In this document: positions 45,086 to 57,290 of the stretch, in pieces
Layout of the letters: each line of letters starts with the position of its first letter
How positions within the stretch are numbered: the first letter of the stretch is position 1
NCBI GenBank assembly: GCA_019925095.2
Contig: CM034397.1
Coordinates: 7,397,763-7,461,762 of the forward strand
Direction of reading: 5' to 3'
Origin: Dendrolimus kikuchii
Taxonomy: Eukaryota > Arthropoda > Insecta > Lepidoptera > Lasiocampidae
Length of the DNA stretch: 64,000 bases
The notes under the pieces: model-generated
Told to the model about the DNA's origin: nothing
The model's input: only the letters and a program-made list of their open reading frames with translations
Databases searched by the model: none
Program-made: the position numbers and the translations under genes

Positions 45086-45094
45086 TAATCTAAT

Positions 45095-45180
45095 TTACCA
45101 CTACTTCGCAACATCCACAACATGTTGAAGAGAAGAAGCGGTGTAAGAAACTTCAGTAACATGCTTATTGTCTAATAATA
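45095..45180 (-). repeat. LINE-type 3' tail (copy 2), fragment
   Basis: ACTTCGCAACATCCACAACA, GAGAAGAAGCGG and GTAAGAAACTTCAGTAACATG correspond to the middle of 5235-5547 and 49471-49788. Confidence 0.55.
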
Positions 45181-45718
45181 AAATAAAAAGAGAAAATTAC
45201 CAATCAAGTTGGAGTTCATAACTCAAATTTCAAGTTCTCTATTAAAAATTGAGTTTTCTTTTTATTTAAATAGCCTCGCGTAGTATTCTAGGTATCAAAC
45301 GATTCTCTTTTGCGAGGATTTGCGGTTTGTCGAATCTTATGTAGTGTTTGGATTTATACAGCCAGCGTGTGTGTAGCCAGCTAGATTAACGACTTCGTAC
45401 ACTGCGTCATGTCAGCGTTTATTTCAAAGTAAATAATAAATTTAACATTGCTCCTTTATACTTAACATCTTTGAAAACAAAGATAATCACAGCTACTGAA
45501 AAGTGGACGAAACGTCAAAATAAAATTAAATAAAAGCTGCTCTTAAAACCATTAAAACGTAGTTTAAATTATTATGAGCACTGGTAGCGAAAACTTAAGA
45601 AAATATTATATGTGTTGAATAATTAACAACGTCTTGCCCATACAATATTCTACAGCCCATGCTAGATGGCCAATAAATGCAAACTTGACCGCGGAAAGGA
45701 ATATATAATATAATATCC

Positions 45719-46210
45719 GTGCCCGATAGTTTCTTCACAGAAGACGTCGAAGACCGCGTGAAGTATAAAAGAAAAAGTGAGAAAATGAACATTAGGTATG
45801 TCTTATGGTATTTTCTATTATGGGGTAATGTAGCTGACATAAATGCTATTTTCGTCCTGCAAAAGCAGGCTATTCGCTCAACTAACAACGTTGGTGAACG
45901 GAATTCCTTGGGAGATAAATTTAAAGAAATCAATATTTTAACAGTGTCTTCACAGTATATACTATATGCTAAGAAAAATATCTCGGATTTTTCCAAAATA
46001 GGTGATGTACATTGGAAAAATTACAGGGACAAAAATAAATTAGAAACTCCCACATGTAGGCTCCTACAAGTTTACAATAATTTCATGGGGAAAAGTATAA
46101 TGCTCTTCAACAAAATCCCATAATACGTGCAACAGCTCTCAATAAACACGTTTAAAAAATTAGTAAAGCAACGTTTGTGCAAGAAGCCTTATTCATACAA
46201 CTAAAGATTT
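45719..46210 (+). pseudogene. Non-LTR retrotransposon ORF2 C-terminal remnant
   Basis: The 134-codon frame from 45719 contains LLWGNVADINAIFVLQKQA, RSTNNVGERNSLGDKFKEIN and ILTVSSQYILYAKKN. This matches the end of jockey/CR1-type reverse transcriptase ORFs (WG..., LQK-A-R, FKELNILTL-S-YI pattern). After the TAA at 46121 more such residues follow across stops. Upstream reverse transcriptase is missing, so this is a 5'-truncated insertion. Confidence 0.65.
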
Positions 46211-46473
46211 TTTAGGTGACCGGACCAAATGGGCACAATGCGATCGCCATTAAGCTTTTCCAGCAATAGACTTTGTTCAACCTTGTCTTAGTATAAACTA
46301 CATTTTAAAAAAGGCGAATTATAATAATAATGAAGAAAAGATATGTTGCTGGGGAGTTTATTGCGCCGCTTCTTCTTCTTTAACAGTAACTAAAATTAAT
46401 TTGGAAGAGGTGGTAGAACCACCTTTATTCAATAAGTAATCTGTAAGATTCCATATTGAAATTAATAAATAAA

Positions 46474-46709
46474 TAATCGGCAGACAAACACACATTGTAT
46501 ATCCCAAAGCTAAGCAAGATACGCTTGTGTAATGTGTTATGGGTAGTAATACAATACACCACTCTGGGGCCGATCCCAGACACCCAGACCGCAGTAAATA
46601 ACAGAAAGTTCGTTTCTGCAATTTACCATGCCAAGAATCGAACTCGGAGCCTCTGCATTCCAGCGAGTTCGGCCGGCTAAGTCTTAGCCCGCTCAACCAC
46701 AGAGGCCGT
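46474..46709 (-). mobile_element. tRNA-derived SINE
   Basis: Minus strand: CGGCCTCTGTGGTTGAGCGG, box B GAGTTCGATTCTTGG, body ending GGGATATACAATGTGTGTTT. Nearly full-length, same orientation as 38236-38465. Confidence 0.85.
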
Positions 46710-47353
46710 GAATAATTTTTTCATTCATTTGGGCTTAGAAATTAATCCTCTGAACGCAGCTGTGATTTAACATCTCACTTTAAAGGATGAAATGTATTTT
46801 ATATTTACCTCTCTTAATAAATATACATTAACATGTAAAATGTATATTTTAATCGGTGATGGTAGGTAGCAAAATCTATTGCAATAAGCTATAGTTATTT
46901 TATTACCTGTCTGAAATGTAACTTATTCCTGGCCAAATAAGCTATTTTTGCAACGCGGAACATACAACCTATGAAATTAGATTTTTAATATCAGTAACAT
47001 TTGTTATGATATTATTATAAATACATACACTAAATTTCATCATACTTGTGTCATTCCCAAGGTCACGAAGAACGAAATAAAATGAAAAAATATGAACAAA
47101 ACCACCTTAATATTTATATATTATTATGATTACACACATATTTTTCAAATTATTTTCGTAACAGTTTGGAATAAATAGAAAAAGCGAGGGTGTTGTGTAA
47201 CTGGGTGTATTTAAGTCACGTGTAAATAGTTATTTGTAGGTAAAACGTGCTTCGTTCTAGACCACATTCTCATAATATTATGTGAGATAGCGTTAAAGCG
47301 TGTACGTATTAGGTATCTACAAGGTAAAAGAAAAAGCATCTGAAAATTTATCT
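46710..47353. other. AT-rich stretch, nothing recognised
   Basis: No assigned features; only AT-rich short frames. Confidence 0.4.
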
Positions 47354-47657
47354 TTGCAGGAACGGAGAAAGAATACAATTTCCTGCGGCCGGGCGGCCTG
47401 TCGTAAGAGGTGACAAAACAACCTACAGCCAGGAGGTAGGGTATTTTCTCGACTGGATGGCTACCACCCCTGGTCTAGAGTATGCCGCCATAACAACATT
47501 GAGATGTGTTTCGGCATTAGTGACCAGGTTCCAGTCTCCCTTAAGAGAGCAGAAGCTCAGTTGTAGCACCTTTGGTGTTGCAAATGTCCATAGGCGATAG
47601 TAACCGCTTTCATCAAGTGGGCCGTCTGCCTGTCTGCTGAACTCATGCAATAAAAAG
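47354..47657 (+). mobile_element. S1-rep SINE-like element
   Basis: GCAGGAACGGAGAAAGAATA to CTCATGCAATAAAAAGAAA; it lacks only the first few bases of the consensus. Confidence 0.85.
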
Positions 47658-47919
47658 AAATGTATGATCTCAAGAACACGATAAAAAATAGTTTACCTTT
47701 AAATATTTTTACACTTTCCAAATTATACGAATATAATAATCTTGGTACTAACTCGAAAGTTGGAATAAGAATCCAAGTTTTAGTAAGTTTATTTATAATT
47801 TAACGCAAATATTTGAGTTTGAAAAAATTGTTTATATTGTTAATTAATTGTTAATGTTATGTTAATTATGTTATGTTAATTGTTAATAATTCCACAATAT
47901 AAGACATTGTCATTCATAC

Positions 47920-48197
47920 TGTTAAGAGTTGCGGGACTCGAATTAAAATGCCGTTGGAATTATTATAGAGTTTATTAGAACTATACAAACACGTATAGCA
48001 CAGGTACAAATATAACCGAACACAACAAATCCAAACGTAATGCAGAAGGTCGTAATTTAATAAAATGCGCAAAGTCCGTCAATATTAGATTCCCTAATGT
48101 ACACATGTCACGCTTTGATCGTGGTTTTCGCTCAACTGCCTCCTCTCTCCATCAGACCGTCGTTTTATACTTCACAAATGCAAAATAATCCGCAACA
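47920..48197 (-). mobile_element. Probable solo LTR
   Basis: On the minus strand it runs TGTTGCGGATTATTTTGC ... CCCGCAACTCTTAACA. It contains TATAAAAC (48162-48169) about 35 bases into the unit, a GGTCTGATGG initiator-like site, and an AATAAA (47971-47976) about 50 bases before the end, the order promoter - start - polyA of a retroviral-type LTR. No second copy lies in the window, and the 4-5 base flanks do not match, so the exact ends are unsure. Confidence 0.5.
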
Positions 48198-49470
48198 CCT
48201 GGCTAATGATGTTAACAACCGAGTACAAAAGGACAATAGGCTATTCTCCACAATAACCAGAAACGTATGCCAATAAATAAGTGAACAAAAAAAGACGATA
48301 ATAAAAGGATTACAATTAGTTCAAATGCCGACAGGTAATAAAATGTGCTTTTATAGATTTGTACGTGGAATTTATGTCTTTGTCGGCGCCAAGGTTGTAA
48401 CAATACATATATAAGTATATTATACTTTTCCATGATATTACTTAGTGAACGTCTAATACCATTTCCAAGGCAACAGATTGCTATTCTCAAGTATTCTACA
48501 TAATATGTTACACATCACAACTTATATGTGGGTTAAAAAGGAAATTTATACGAACTACGAGGTATGGCGCAATTGTTTTGTCTCTAAGATGATAAAAATA
48601 TCTCACATGATATAATTATGAACTACCCTGTATAGCAATATAGATTAGTATTCCTTAATACTGAGACATCATCTGTGTTAGTGTTAAAGATTTAGGTTGA
48701 GGCTTTGTCTTATTTAAAGCGTTAAAAAATAATGTCGTTAACGCATAATCATATTCTTTATCTATGAATATTTAATGACATTAACAATGTCGCATATCAA
48801 ATAACACCTTAAACTCATCACCATAACTCCATAAAACTGCCTAAATCTTTAACATTATCCCAGATGAAAATTTTAAGATTTATAAAACTAAGACAATATA
48901 TAACATTTGAAAACAGTAGAAAATCTCCTTCTCCAATAAATGCACAAATTTAAGAGAAGATAAAATACCTCTAAACGTGCCGTGACAACATCAAACATTT
49001 ATTACTCTAACACACTTATTGTTACAACATCGTAAACCGCCCAACTCATGAAGAATGTAAATTGCCAGCAATAAAATGGGAAAACGGGAGAATAAAAACT
49101 AAATACCAGGAAAAGAAATACCACTAGATCTTTTCCCATTGCTTCACTTGCCTAACTTGACCCTTATTCAAGTATTTGGAAGGAAACCTGGATCTTGTAG
49201 TGGAAAACTGGTAACATAATGGAGTTTATTTATTTTTCTTTTAGAAAATTGTAATTATTAACGATTTTTTTTAGTTTAGTTCATTTAACTTATAGTTCAG
49301 ATTTGACTCTTGTCAGTATGTAATTATGTATAGTTTTAATCAGTTCATAATAAAATGTACAATTAAATTAAATTATTAATTACAAATTATTTATTATATT
49401 TCGTTAAGCTAGTTTATAATTTTCGTTAAATAAAGATTTTAAAAAAGTTACACAATAAATACAAATATAT
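48198..49470. other. AT-rich stretch, nothing recognised
   Basis: No element termini, repeats or exon-like frames noticed. Confidence 0.4.
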
Positions 49471-49788
49471 TTAAATTCAAAAGTTTTTATTCAAAATAAG
49501 TTCCATTGGAGAACACTTTTTGAAGGTCATACATATAAGTTAAAATTTAATTTTACTTCTTAATCTATGTACACCGCTTCGCAACGTGTTATTGCTGTTA
49601 AAGAGAAGAAGCGGTAAGAAACTCCCCGGCAACACGTCTAGCTAAAAATTGTTTTTCTATATATTTCTTATACTATTTATATCTCAAGTTATTTTTTTTA
49701 TAAGTTTTATACAGAAGTATGTTACAGAATTACTTTTGAAGAATTAATGGAGTTGTAGCAAACAGTGCAGATTCCATAAGACAAAGAC
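49471..49788 (-). repeat. Interspersed repeat, LINE-type 3' tail (copy 3)
   Basis: Same as 5235-5547: AAATTCAAAAGTTTTTATTC, ATTGCTGTTAAAGAGAAGAA and GGAGTTGTAGCAAACAGTGC in the same order and spacing. Confidence 0.7.
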
Positions 49789-50171
49789 ACAATAATAGGA
49801 AAGAAAAATATTATTATAGTTATAATAATGACATGACGTACTAAAATTTTATGCTACAATATATCTCCATAAATTCCTTACAAGTTTCGCATGTCAAGAA
49901 AAAATATACAAAAAATGTGAAGTAAAACCAGTCTAGTCCCACTAGACCGCTGTTGCAGGACCTAGAACGCTGGCACCATTAATTACCTCGCAAGATACAA
50001 AGGCTAATTATTTGAGCTAGCTAAACTCCAGCCAATCCATAATGTTTTATTATTGATTATATTTTGTTATGCACATTAACAAACATCGCTATGATACGAC
50101 ACTACTTTATTATTTCTCATGACAGGTAATGATGTGTCGAAAAAAAATCATTTCCATCTCGAGAAAAAAAA

Positions 50172-50550
50172 ATGGGGCCACCTCATAGATGGAGTCTATG
50201 TGAACAAAAACTTCAAATGAAGTGTTTTTGAACAAGTGTGCGTAAATGTACGTAGTGTACATATGATTTGCGTCTGTGTGGTTAATAGTAATATACCACT
50301 GAAAACTACTCCACCTTTATCCTTTGGCGGCCTCTGTGGTTGAGCGAGCTAAGTCATAGCCGGCCGAACTCGTTGGAATGCAGAGGCTCCGTGTTCGATT
50401 CCCGGTATTGTAAATTTCGGAAACAATCTTTCTGTTATTTACTATAGTTTGGGTGTCTGGGAAACGGCCCCAGAGCGGTCCCTTGTATTACCAATAAGAC
50501 AAGCGTAACTTGCCTAGCTTGGGATATACATTGTGTATGTTTGTTTGCCG

Positions 50551-50587
<37 letters not shown>

Positions 50588-50730
50588 TTATCCGTACTAA
50601 TTCAATTACTTAATACTAAGTTCTCGTAACGCACTATGAGGAGATCGGCTTCTTATTCTATAATCAGCTTCCTTCAGCCGGCTTCACTCTGAGAACTCGG
50701 GGAGCAGTATACCTATTTTATTCGTCTGAG
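50172..50730. repeat. Interspersed repeat family R-T, split by a SINE
   Basis: 50172-50322 and 50587-50730 together correspond to 36268-36546. The interruption is exactly the SINE at 50323-50586. Confidence 0.8.
50323..50586 (+). mobile_element. tRNA-derived SINE with 7-bp target duplication
   Basis: Head GGCGGCCTCTGTGGTTGAGC (box A), box B GTGTTCGATTCCCGG (50391-50405), body to GATATACATTGTGTATGTT, then a (TA)n tail to 50586. TTTATCC stands on both sides (50316-50322, 50587-50593). The SINE lies inside repeat R-T, so it is younger than that repeat. Confidence 0.92.
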
Positions 50731-51519
50731 GAGGTATTTTTATTTTTTTTAAGATAAAGCAAGTATCCTAAATCCAACCATATTATCGAATATATAAAAC
50801 AAAATCCATTGAGTAGTTATTTTTTAGATATATAAGGTGTAGTCAAATAATAAAAAAAGGACTTGTCTTCTCTACAGAAGTATTATTTATACCTTTATTG
50901 TGCGTAAAATGACACGCACTTAGCCTGTTATTTTTCCTTATAGCCATGTTAATGTTTATGAACCGTTAATTTACATTAATTTACTTTTTAGAAAGAAAAC
51001 AATATACTTATTTCAGGTGTTTTATTTTGTAAAAAATAAAATATCTCATGACTTTATAAGCTACCAAGTTTATGACTTAAGGTTTAATCAACTTTGTAGT
51101 AAAAAAATATTATCCAATTCAAAACGAAGGTTTCATGTTTTATTAAAATATTGTACGAGAAGAAGTTTATCTTTGGGAATGTTTGTGTAAACAAGCCCCT
51201 AATTTACTTCTTTTCTGTAAATAAATATATAGGTTCTAAGAAATTTGGTAATATAACATAAATTGATTTTTTACGTCGCATTATATAGAACAGCTGTTAT
51301 TTTTACGATAAAGTGTGATCAACAAAGTTAATAAGAGAAAGTAGGCTTCCTCGTGAATATGACATAATTTTATAACATAAATTATAATCAGCATTTCTTA
51401 GAAAAATTACTCGAATACAGGATTACATTTTTTTTTGTAATTTACTTTAACTTACCTGTTATTTAATTTTCTTTATTTATTTAAAATTATATAGATATAG
51501 ATAATATAATAATATAGAT

Positions 51520-51640
51520 ATAGATATGTCAAAGAAGCAAGTGAGGTGTGTAAGAATAAGCCTGAATGGCGCTCTGTTGTTCGTGCCTACCCCGCAAGGG
51601 AACTGGCGTGAAGTTATGTATGTATGTATATATATATAAT
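51520..51640 (+). mobile_element. LINE 3' end with (TATG)n tail, copy 3
   Basis: ATGTCAAAGAAGCAAGTGAG through GCAAGGGAACTGGCGTGAAG and a TATG tail, nearly identical to 11120-11240 but shorter at the 5' side. Confidence 0.7.
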
Positions 51641-51671
51641 TTAAATCCACGTATATAGTGACTCATCACGA

Positions 51672-51992
51672 TTTTTTTTTTTTTTTTTTATTGCAGGAGA
51701 TCAGCAGTCAGGCAGACGGCCCACTTGATGGAAAGCGGTTACCATCGCCTATGGACATTTGCAACACCAAAGTTGCTACAAATGCGCTGCTGCTCTCTTA
51801 AGGGAAACTGGAACCTGGGCACTAATGCCGGAACACAACTCAAGGTTGTTATGGCGACATACTTTAGACCAGGGGTGGTAGCCATCCAATCGGGCAAATG
51901 CCCTACCACCTGGCTGTGGGTTGTTAAGTCGCCTCTTACGACAGGCCGCCCGGCCGCAGGAAATTGTATTCTTTCTCCGTTCCTGCACGGAT
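51672..51992 (-). mobile_element. S1-rep SINE-like element, full length
   Basis: Long T-run, TTGCAGGAGATCAGCAGTCA, through to TCCGTTCCTGCACGGAT. It is one of the least decayed copies. Confidence 0.88.
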
Positions 51993-52727
51993 AAAGGAAC
52001 TATAATACCTATAGACTTGAAATTTTGGCATGGACCTTCCTTTCGCCAAGTAGAGGTCGGCTAAGAACGGATTTTACGAAATTTATATTTTACGGCACGC
52101 GAATTTATATAAAATACGATATTTAAAATAATATGACAAAAAGATTGTTAAACTGGTAGATTAATGAATATAAGAATAAAGGTAGACCATAAAAGAAATG
52201 AATGCATTGTTAGAAGGTTTTTTAGTCAATCACTAGTAGTTTAGACACACTTATCACATAAGATAAACATTCAGGAAAACTCAGTAGTCCAATAGTAGTA
52301 GGCTGTAGGTAACAAAGACAATATGGATGTTGCACGTAGCACACAGGCTTTCAAAGAGCTAACGACGGGACTGAAAATATGTACGTTCCAACTCTAAACA
52401 TAAAACTACCTACAGCCGAAAAGCATATTTGCCTTAGCTCTCTGTGACGCTTTCCGACAGTAGATATGCATCCCAGAAAGGAAATTGATGCTTTTCCGAT
52501 GGCCACCTTCCTATGAAATATGAAACATCAAAGGAAGATCAATGTATACATATATACCCATGTACGTTTATAACATACTCTTACAGATTGGTTCTGTCTT
52601 TGCTTGTCTTGTAAATCAAAGACATATTTCCTAGAACTTATTGCCTAATATTTGCTTATATACTGGATAATTTCCTAAATGTCAAGCTGAAAATCAGCAG
52701 TGCGAAGCTTTCACGCCGTATTAATTA
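51993..52727. other. AT-rich stretch, nothing recognised
   Basis: No assigned features. Confidence 0.4.
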
Positions 52728-52995
52728 CTAGCTTCTGCCCGCGACTTCGACCGCGTGGAATACTTTAAAAAAAAGTAAGTTTCAAAAACCCCCCGATTTT
52801 GAAGCATTCTTTATTAGTGTTCCGCTCCTATTGGTCTTAACGTGATAATATATCGCCTATAGCCTTCCTCGATAAATGGGCTATCTGACAATGAAAGAAT
52901 TTTTCAAATCAGTTCAGTAGTTTCTGAAATTAGCGCGTTCAAGCAAATAAACAAACAATACAAACTCTTCAGCTTTATACCTATATATTAGTAGA
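52728..52995 (-). mobile_element. Helitron-like element, complete short copy
   Basis: Minus strand: starts TCTACTAATATATAGG and ends GGGCAGAAGCTAG|T, 268 bases, same family as 10727-10934. The base before the 5' TC is T rather than A. Confidence 0.7.
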
Positions 52996-53345
52996 ACGGG
53001 ACATATTTTATTTTTAGCGTTCTGTACCAATTTTGGCAAAACCTTATTTTTTATAATAATCATCATAAAACCATATTACTTATATATGTTACAGCCAAAG
53101 TAATAAATCCGGATATTATATGTATTATCTAGCCATTATTTATAATGTCTACTCAATTTAGATAAAGTGATAATTGACACAGAATTAATCACATTAACTT
53201 GCAATTTTATATAATATCTTCGAAGACTTGGATAATATAATAAAACAAGTAGTTAGAGGTAACGATTATAAAATTATATTTCAATTTACCTAAGAATTAA
53301 AGTAACATTGTCATAGATAATAATTCTACATTAATTAACATTTGT

Positions 53346-53579
53346 CAGGTGGTAGGGCATTTGCCCGTCTGGATGGCTACCACCCCTGGTCTAGAGTATG
53401 CACCATAACAACCTTGATTTGTGATCCGGCATTAGTGGCCAGGTTCTAGCACCATCTACGAGTCCGGCAGCACATTACCAGCACCTTCAGTGTTGCAAAT
53501 GTTTATAGGCGACGGTGATCACTTTCCATCACAGTTGGGCCGTCAGCCTGTCTACTGTACTCCAGCAATTAAAAAAAAA
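53346..53579 (+). mobile_element. S1-rep SINE-like element, 5'-truncated
   Basis: It starts TCAGGTGGTAGGGCATTTGC and ends CTCCAGCAATTAAAAAAAAA. The start almost coincides with that of the copy at 15025. Confidence 0.8.
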
Positions 53580-53639
53580 CCCTAAAAAATATTTCTAAAA
53601 TGGTTTAGTTTTTGCAATGTAAGGTACTTTCGATTAAAT

Positions 53640-53945
53640 ATGTATCAATCTCTCTTTCTTTCACCATATCCCAATTACTTGGGGTCGGCACAATATGTCT
53701 TTTCCTTCCACACTCTTCTATTCTGACATACCTCTTCTGTCACACCGCATATCATCATGTCATCCTTCACACAATCCATCCATCTTTTTTTTGGTCTACC
53801 TTTAAATTTGTACCCATTGATCTTGTAGTATAACATTCTTTTTGTCACGTGACTTTCATCCCTCCTCATTATATGTCCATACCAACTTAATCTTCTTCCT
53901 CTCAATTTTTCTATCACAGGTGCAACTTTCAAAGATCTCCTTATG
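53640..53945 (-). pseudogene. RTE-like LINE ORF2 C-terminus, copy 2
   Basis: An open minus frame of 85 codons: KVAPVIEKLRGRRLSWYG, HIMRRDESHVTKRM, GRPKKRWMDCVKDDM, RRVWKEKTYCADPK, then stop. This is the characteristic C-terminal tail of RTE-type retrotransposon polyproteins. It starts abruptly (5' truncation). An AGGAGATCTTTGAAAG-type border on the 5' side joins AT-rich DNA. Confidence 0.8.
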
Positions 53946-54043
53946 TACTCATTTCATAAATGAGTACATAAGGGGATTAAATATGTATCAATGATAACCA
54001 GAAAACGAAAGCAGTAAATGTTCGTACTCACTAAAGAGCCTTG

Positions 54044-54349
54044 TTTTTATTTATTGCATGAGTTCAGCAGACAGGCAGACGGCCCATTTGATGAAAAGCG
54101 GTTACTATCGCCTATAGACATTTGCAACACCAAAGGTGCTACAAATGCGCTGATGCTCTTTTAAAGGAGACTGGAACTTGGTCACTAATGCCGGAACACA
54201 ACTCAAGGTTGTTATGGCTGTGTACTCTAGACTAGGTGTGGTAGCCATCTAGACGGGCAAATACCCTACCACCAGGTTGTTGTATCGCCTCTTGCGACAG
54301 GCCATCCGGCCGCAACAAATTATATTCTTTCCCCGTTTTTGCACAGATT
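54044..54349 (-). mobile_element. S1-rep SINE-like element
   Basis: TTTATTTATTGCATGAGTTC to CCCCGTTTTTGCACAGAT, diverged. It is inverted relative to the copy at 53346, with the RTE remnant between. Confidence 0.82.
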
Positions 54350-55498
54350 ATCTTAAAATAACGATAGGATGGAACGTAACCATCCAAGCTATTACGAGAA
54401 CCATTGCCATAGCGAGATTAAAGAAGGTTCGCGGCGTTTTACGCTACGGAACAAATTGGCCTCAGGTTGCAGTTAAGCGCAAATGTTTTTAGTACCATCG
54501 CAAATAGCTTGCCTGGTTAGATAATAAAAATGTAAATTGGCAAAGCAACGCGGTGCGGAGACCACGTTTAATGCACGTTCTCGCAAACTAAATCTGTTCA
54601 TAAATTACAACAAAACCATTTATCTGTACGCAATAAATTTGGATTGTTGTACAATTCTATGAAATAATCTCTAGAAAAATTATTATTTTATATGTACATT
54701 ACTAGAGTAGCCAGCAAGTTGTGTTATAAGCTATTTATTCAGATTGATCATACAGCGACATTCATATTTCTCATCTGAACTACAATAGAATTATTATGGC
54801 ATAGATATAGCTAAAGAATTCTATTATTATTTGTTTATTTACGTTACAAGTTGTTATCATAATCTTACATTTTTACTTATATTTCATAAACACAACGGCA
54901 CAATTAACGGAACAAAAAAAAAACAAGAAAGCGGTACCTATATAACTAAATAATAATATTGGGTTGTATTTAAGCGATAGTGTATTGATCCATAATGGTG
55001 GTACTATAGGCTGGCCAAATAGAAAATAATAAGGGTGCCAATTTCGCAAATTTGTCTCAATTCTAGAAACTTCAATCCAATATTATTTCCAGAGTGATTT
55101 TGATACTTTACTTTTCTACGTCAAACATCGTTCAAGTATGCAGTTGCTTTATTTACGACATACGAATTTTGTCAACATACCCTGTGATGTTTATACTTTA
55201 ATAATAGTGACTATAATTTTGTAAGCAAAAGCATTAAGAATATGTGGTAATTAGCAGAACAATTATTTGATTAAAAGAAGCTAAAGGAACTATTACAAAT
55301 CTGTCATGTCAGCGGTTGTTTGGTAAATATCGTCAATTTATGACGAAAAGATTTTTGCTTTAAATTTTTCTAGACATCCTTGGTAAACTTAGAAATCACT
55401 GGTCGTGCGTTTACTTAGTATTGTTATATCTGTATTTAATTATTTTTAGTGGATTTTAGACTTAGATCAACGTTAAAATAAAAATAGCATTGATAAAT
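54350..55498. other. AT-rich stretch, nothing recognised
   Basis: No element ends or exons recognised. Confidence 0.4.
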
Positions 55499-55725
55499 TG
55501 TCTAGGCTCCTCCCTGGGTGGTATGGGTTCTTGTAGTAATCAGTGGACTGTTCTAATTATATGAGCTTTATTGTGACCACAGTACAGATATTATACGCGA
55601 CAAAGGAAACGATGTGTGGTTTTACTATATGCGTAAGCGTCGCCGGACGGTGTAAGGCGGACTGGGCGTGTGTTGCAGTATTGGCGGCTCCCCTCCTAGC
55701 AGAGTAGAACCGTTAAGCTCCAACA
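55499..55725 (-). repeat. LTR of the element (3' LTR in minus orientation)
   Basis: 227 bases. Outer parts are identical to the other LTR, but the middle (about 55556-55625) is different and some 43 bases longer. It contains ACAATAAAGC on the minus strand. Confidence 0.85.
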
Positions 55726-57119
55726 TATTCCCGGCGTTGAAGATTTGTCTTCAAAATAATAAAGAAGTATAAAGAAGAAGTTGAAGACACGACGAATTAC
55801 TCCCTTCTTATGACAGTCCTTACGTTGTCCACCCTTGTGAAGTCTATCCTTGGCATGGAGTATCGTCTCCCAAGACGCCACTTCAAAGGCCGGATGTTCT
55901 TCTCCATGCGGCTACGAGAGCTGCTTTCTTAAGATGATCCACATAACTGCATCATTTTGTCTTACTCTGAAGCCAGAAAATATATACATTGTGAGGGCGT
56001 TTCCAATATGTTAACTAAGACCCTTTACATGTTGAACCTCTGAAGACTGTTCATGTTCTGGTTGGAGACCTTCGGATGCGGCTAAGATGTAAGCGATCTT
56101 CCAATGAGGAGATAAGCGGAAATAAGAGGGTGGAAACAAGGCAAATGGAAAGAGGAGTGAAGGCATTATGAATTAAGAGTGGTTTTTATCTATGATATTT
56201 TAAAGTTTACTTCAAAGTTAAGATGAACTAGACATAAGATACGCCTAAATGAAGCTTGGAAGAGTTGATGGTCAACTCTCAAAGTCCACAAAGCGTGCTG
56301 TATGAGCCGATACAAGTAAACCGTTATACGAAAATTATGATGAATAGATGGACTGCCACGACGAACAATGAAGAGCTCGAGAGCAGCCAGATAAGAAAGC
56401 TTCCTTTGGAAAGTCAGAGACAAACTCCAGTTGCACCGCCGATATAGCTAAATAAACAAATGCATGTAGATATGTATAAGATTTAATTTAGCTTATCTAC
56501 GTATGCAGTAGCCTATAAGAATTGGTTTATTAGTCTGTCCCTGTTACTATAGATATGTCAATAAAGGTTATTTACTAACAAATACATTTCAATAATAAGA
56601 TGCAGTACGAGGCACGGTACTTGTTGCAATACGCAAATTATAAGTTTGTGTACGTTTTATAATTATCTCGGAATGTTATATGAACATTAATTAAATTAAG
56701 ATTTTAAAATAAGGCAATTTATGAATTAACGTTTGATTTATGATTATCACTAAGGAATAATTGTTTCAAGCGAAATATAAATAAATAAGTGTAAATGAAC
56801 TAAAGTGATGAATGATGCCTCATTTATAAAACTCGCGCTAGGTCCGCGAGCCCGCGAGGTGGGGGATTTTTATATATATTCTCCAAGAGGCACACGTATT
56901 GCCCCGTATAATCAGAATAACCTTCCCGTATCTCCGAAACACAAAGGTTTATGTAATTGTCATCAGTTGACACGCCGGATTACTGATCTTCGTCAAGTGA
57001 TTCTTAAATAAAGAATAAGACACCGTTGGTACTCAGATAAGTTGCTGGATGCCGTGTCACCTATGAAGACAATTAAGTTTATAATTTCCAAATCAATGCG
57101 AAGTTGCGCCAAATACGTT

Positions 57120-57290
57120 CTCGACGCTGTCCGCTCCATCTTTTATGACGATGACGAACGCGACAAGCAAAGACAGATCAGGCAATGCGTACTGTGCTAA
57201 TGATGTCCAGAAGATGTTCGCTCCATCGAGTATGTGAATGGAGAACGCAACAAGAAAGACGGACAAACCCATCGGCATTGGTATATTTTA
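57120..57290 (-). repeat. Diverged duplication inside the LTR element
   Basis: Two ~80-base segments share CTCCATC, GAACGCGACAAG/GAACGCAACAAG and AAAGAC. Both are in an open minus frame of 61 codons, whose product has no motif. Confidence 0.45.

Noticed and set aside
45595..45996. 133-codon minus-strand ORF
   Set aside because: Antisense of the LINE ORF2 remnant, which has clear reverse transcriptase C-terminal text in the plus frame.
50323..50420. tRNA gene
   Set aside because: Box A and box B are present, but the sequence belongs to a dispersed SINE with a tail and target duplication, and no full cloverleaf was found.
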